Source of the DNA: Deltaproteobacteria bacterium
Lineage (GTDB): Bacteria > Myxococcota > Myxococcia > Myxococcales > 40CM-4-68-19
Direction: 5' to 3'
DNA: 49,324 nucleotides
Assembly: GCA_025358085.1 (NCBI GenBank)
Contig: JANYKT010000082.1
Location: 1-49,324, forward strand
Position numbers and translations under genes: made by a program. Below, piece by piece: positions 46,679 through 49,324 of this stretch; position 1 is the first letter of the stretch, and the number at the start of each line of letters is the position of its first letter. Under the pieces are notes generated by a model. It worked only from the letters and a program-made list of their open reading frames with translations. It made no database searches and was not told the origin of the DNA.

Positions 46679-49324
46679 TCAGGCCACGCGGGCTCGGCCC
46701 AGCACCTTGTTGAGATATTGCCCGGTATAGCTGCCCTTCGACGCCGCCACCTGCTCGGGCGTACCCACCGCGACGACGTGGCCGCCCTTGTCGCCGCCCT
46801 CGGGCCCGATATCGATGATGTAATCGGCGCATTTGATCACATCGAGATTGTGCTCGATGACCAGCACGGTATTGCCGGCATCGACCAGGCGATTGAGCAC
46901 CACCAGCAGCCTGCGAATATCCTCGAAGTGCAAGCCGGTGGTCGGCTCGTCGAGGACGTATAGGGTCCGCCCGGTATCGGTGCGTGCCAATTCGCGAGAC
47001 AGCTTGATTCTCTGCGCCTCGCCGCCGCTGAGCGTCGGGCTCGGCTGGCCGATCTTGATATAGCCGAGGCCCACGTCATCCAGCGTCTTGAGGATCCGGA
47101 TGATCTCCTTGTGCACCGAAAAGTGCTCCATGGCCTCGCGCACGCTCAGGTCCAGCACTTCGGCGATGTTCTTCCCCTTGAACTGCACGCGCAGCGTGGC
47201 GTCGTTGAAGCGCTTCGCGTGGCAGACCTCGCACGGGACATAGACGTCGGCGAGGAAGTGCATCTCCACCACCTTCATGCCGTCACCCTCGCATGCCTCG
47301 CAGCGGCCGCCCTTGACGTTGAAGGAGAAGCGCCCGGCTTCATATCCATACGCGCGCGCTTCCGGAGTGCGGGTGAAGACGTCGCGAATGGCGTCGAAGA
47401 CCTTGGTATAAGTCGCCGGATTGCTGCGCGGCGTGCGGCCGATGGGCTTCTGATCGATCTCGATGACCTTGTCGAGGTGTTCAATGCCGGCGAGCGCGGT
47501 ATAGGCCCCGGGCGCTTCGCGCGAGCCGTAGAGTGCGCGGCTCAAGGCGGGATATAGAATGCCATTGATCAGCGTCGATTTCCCCGCTCCCGATACCCCG
47601 GAGACCGCGACCAGCTGGCCGAGGGGAATCTCCACATCCACGTTCTTCAGATTGTTCTCGGAGGCGCCCTTCAGCGAGATGCGCAGCCCGTTGCCCCGCC
47701 GCCGCTGCGAAGGGATTTCAATCCGCCGGCGTCCCGAGAGATAGGCGGCGGTCAGCGACCTCTCCCCCGCGGCCATCACCTTGCGCGGCGTTCCTTCCGC
47801 GACGACTTCTCCACCCAATTCGCCGGCGCCGGGCCCGAAGTCGACGATCCAGTCGGCCTCTTCCATGGTCTCCTCGTCGTGCTCGACCACGATGACCGAG
47901 TTGCCCAGGTCGCGCAGCCGCTTCAGCGTCGCCAGCAGGCGCGCGTTGTCGCGCTGGTGCAATCCAATCGATGGCTCGTCGAGGATATAGATGACGCCGG
48001 TCAGCTCACTGCCCATCTGGGACGCCAGGCGGATGCGCTGCGACTCGCCGCCGGAGAGCGTGGGTCCGGGTCGATCGAGCGTCAGATAGCCGAGGCCGAC
48101 GTCGAGCAGGAACTTCAATCGATTGCCGATCTCTTTCAAGAGCTCGACCGCAATCACCTTGTCGTTTCCGACCAGCGGGAGCTCCTGCATGAACTCGGTC
48201 GCCACATCAATGGTCATGCCCGAGACGTGGACGATGCTCTTGCCGGGCTCCTCGCCGACATCGCCCACCGTCACCGCGCGGCTCTCCGGCCTCAAACGCT
48301 CGCCCTTGCAGTGCGAACAAGCCTTGTCGCTGAAGTAACGGAGGTAATGCTTGCGCATGCTTTCGGAGGTGGTCTCCTTATACCGGCGCATCAACATTGG
48401 AATGATGCCTTCAAAAGAAGTCTTATAGGTGCCGGTGCGGCCGCCTTCGCTCCACTTGATCGACATCGTGTCGTCGCCGCTGCCATGCAGAAGCAGCTGT
48501 TGCATCGAGGTGCCGAGATCCTTCCATGGCTTGTCGAGCGGGACCTTGAATGATTGAGCCAGCGATTCAATCATCCGGAAGGTCCAGCCGCCCTGCCGCT
48601 CCAGCGCGTGATTCCACGGCTCGACCGCGCCATTGCGGATGGTCTTGGTGACATCGGGAATGATCAATTCGGCGTCCATCTCCGGCCGGGTGCCGAGGCC
48701 GTTGCACTCCTGGCACATCCCGAGCGGGTTGTTGAAGGAGAAGCTGTGCGGCGCCAGCTCGGGAAAGCTGATGCCATCGATCGGACAACTCAGATGCTCC
48801 GAGTACATGGAGTGAGTCTCGCCGCCGCCCTTCAGGGTGGTCAAAGCGTGCAGCACGCCTTTGCCCTCGCGCAGCGCGGTCTCGACCGAGTCGTGCAGCC
48901 GTTGGTCGGCGCCGCCGGCCTTGATGACCACCCGGTCGACGACGATCTGGATGTCGTGCTTGCGCTTCTTGTCCAGCTCGATGTCATCGTCGAGGTCGCG
49001 GATGACCTCGTCGATGCGGGCGCGCGCAAAGCCCCGCTTGCGCGCGTCGGCCAGGACTTCCTTGTGCTCGCCCTTGCGCTGCTCGATGAGCGGCGCCAGC
49101 AGCGCGAGCTTGGTGCCTTCGGGCAGCCGCGAGAGCTCTTCCGCGATCTGCTGCGCGGACTGCTTTCCGACGCGCCGGCCGCACATCGTGCAGTGCTGCT
49201 TGCCGATGGCCGCGAAGAGCACGCGCAGGTAGTCGTGGATCTCGGTGATGGTGCCCACCGTCGAGCGCGGGTTGTTGGAGGCCGCCTTCTGCTCGATGGA
49301 GATGGTGGGCGAGAGGCCGCGAAT
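46679..49324 (-). CDS. uvrA: Excinuclease ABC subunit UvrA (N-terminus cut by window edge)
   Basis: 881 residues of UvrA are visible; the first ~90 lie beyond the right edge, including the first Walker A. Seen are SISIEQ-like and RSTVGTITEIHDYLRVLF, zinc-finger Cys pairs (CTMCGRR, CQECNGLG, CSHCKGERL, CEACEGDG and CEVCHAKRF), two ABC signatures LSGGESQRIRLASQM and LSGGEAQRIKLSREL, the second Walker A GVSGAGKSTLING, and Walker B sites YILDEPSIGLHQRDN and YVLDEPTTGLHFEDI. The dimer loads damaged DNA for UvrBC nucleotide excision repair. No SOS box can be judged because the promoter is outside the window. Confidence 0.97.
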   Translation of the reverse strand: MRGLSPTISIEQKAASNNPRSTVGTITEIHDYLRVLFAAIGKQHCTMCGRRVGKQSAQQIAEELSRLPEGTKLALLAPLIEQRKGEHKEVLADARKRGFARARIDEVIRDLDDDIELDKKRKHDIQIVVDRVVIKAGGADQRLHDSVETALREGKGVLHALTTLKGGGETHSMYSEHLSCPIDGISFPELAPHSFSFNNPLGMCQECNGLGTRPEMDAELIIPDVTKTIRNGAVEPWNHALERQGGWTFRMIESLAQSFKVPLDKPWKDLGTSMQQLLLHGSGDDTMSIKWSEGGRTGTYKTSFEGIIPMLMRRYKETTSESMRKHYLRYFSDKACSHCKGERLRPESRAVTVGDVGEEPGKSIVHVSGMTIDVATEFMQELPLVGNDKVIAVELLKEIGNRLKFLLDVGLGYLTLDRPGPTLSGGESQRIRLASQMGSELTGVIYILDEPSIGLHQRDNARLLATLKRLRDLGNSVIVVEHDEETMEEADWIVDFGPGAGELGGEVVAEGTPRKVMAAGERSLTAAYLSGRRRIEIPSQRRRGNGLRISLKGASENNLKNVDVEIPLGQLVAVSGVSGAGKSTLINGILYPALSRALYGSREAPGAYTALAGIEHLDKVIEIDQKPIGRTPRSNPATYTKVFDAIRDVFTRTPEARAYGYEAGRFSFNVKGGRCEACEGDGMKVVEMHFLADVYVPCEVCHAKRFNDATLRVQFKGKNIAEVLDLSVREAMEHFSVHKEIIRILKTLDDVGLGYIKIGQPSPTLSGGEAQRIKLSRELARTDTGRTLYVLDEPTTGLHFEDIRRLLVVLNRLVDAGNTVLVIEHNLDVIKCADYIIDIGPEGGDKGGHVVAVGTPEQVAASKGSYTGQYLNKVLGRARVA

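Overview
The window is high-GC DNA with tightly packed, often translationally coupled genes (many ATGA/GTGA overlaps). It carries lipoproteins with Asp-Ala-Gly linkers, a class II HMG-CoA reductase coupled to a polyprenyl synthase, very large soluble hybrid kinases, an HD-GYP regulator and M16 peptidase pairs. Together these suggest a chromosomal segment of a Myxococcota (myxobacterium-like) organism. No rRNA or tRNA gene and no CRISPR array was seen.

Layout. 1-2484 (minus): an operon-like run of a small membrane protein, a heme-oxygenase-like diiron oxidase (HDO)-type protein, a 2OG-Fe(II) oxygenase, a second protein that looks like a degenerate 2OG-oxygenase fold, and the start of an AMP-dependent CoA ligase running off the left edge. 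2637-8679: a beta-propeller lipoprotein, a membrane protein / PhyH dioxygenase / aldo-keto reductase run, a broken metallophosphoesterase, a predicted outer-membrane protein and a TerB-like protein. 8890-18335: a 2445-residue soluble hybrid histidine kinase with about 30 HAMP units and three receivers, followed at once by a second hybrid kinase, then a small carboxylesterase.

19000-27600 is the accessory part. An AAA ATPase / subtilisin-like protease pair matching the IetAS anti-phage system lies between the 3' end of the carboxylesterase and a diverged partial copy of that same 3' end. Next to it are a decayed GIY-YIG/T5orf172-like fragment, a VapBC toxin-antitoxin pair, a truncated lipoprotein start and a compositionally distinct secreted carboxylesterase. 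Further on, a methyltransferase gene sits between two 73-bp direct repeats (72/73 identical) that duplicate the DUF169/CYTH intergenic region, so that it begins from a copied ribosome-binding site.

27618-49324 returns to housekeeping-like content: CYTH phosphatase, an M16 peptidase pair, polyprenyl synthase and HMG-CoA reductase, an HtrA protease, thioredoxin-like protein, a plant/chlamydial-type enoyl-ACP reductase, an HD-GYP regulator, a MoaD-MoaE fusion, Nudix hydrolase, RseP-type site-2 protease, an FHA protein, a three-gene envelope module and UvrA (partial at the right edge).

The strongest candidates for a second look are the IetAS island with its duplicated target end, the giant HAMP-array kinase, the repeat-flanked methyltransferase insertion and the HDO/2OG-oxygenase/CoA-ligase operon. 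All functional calls rest on motif reading only; no database search was run.
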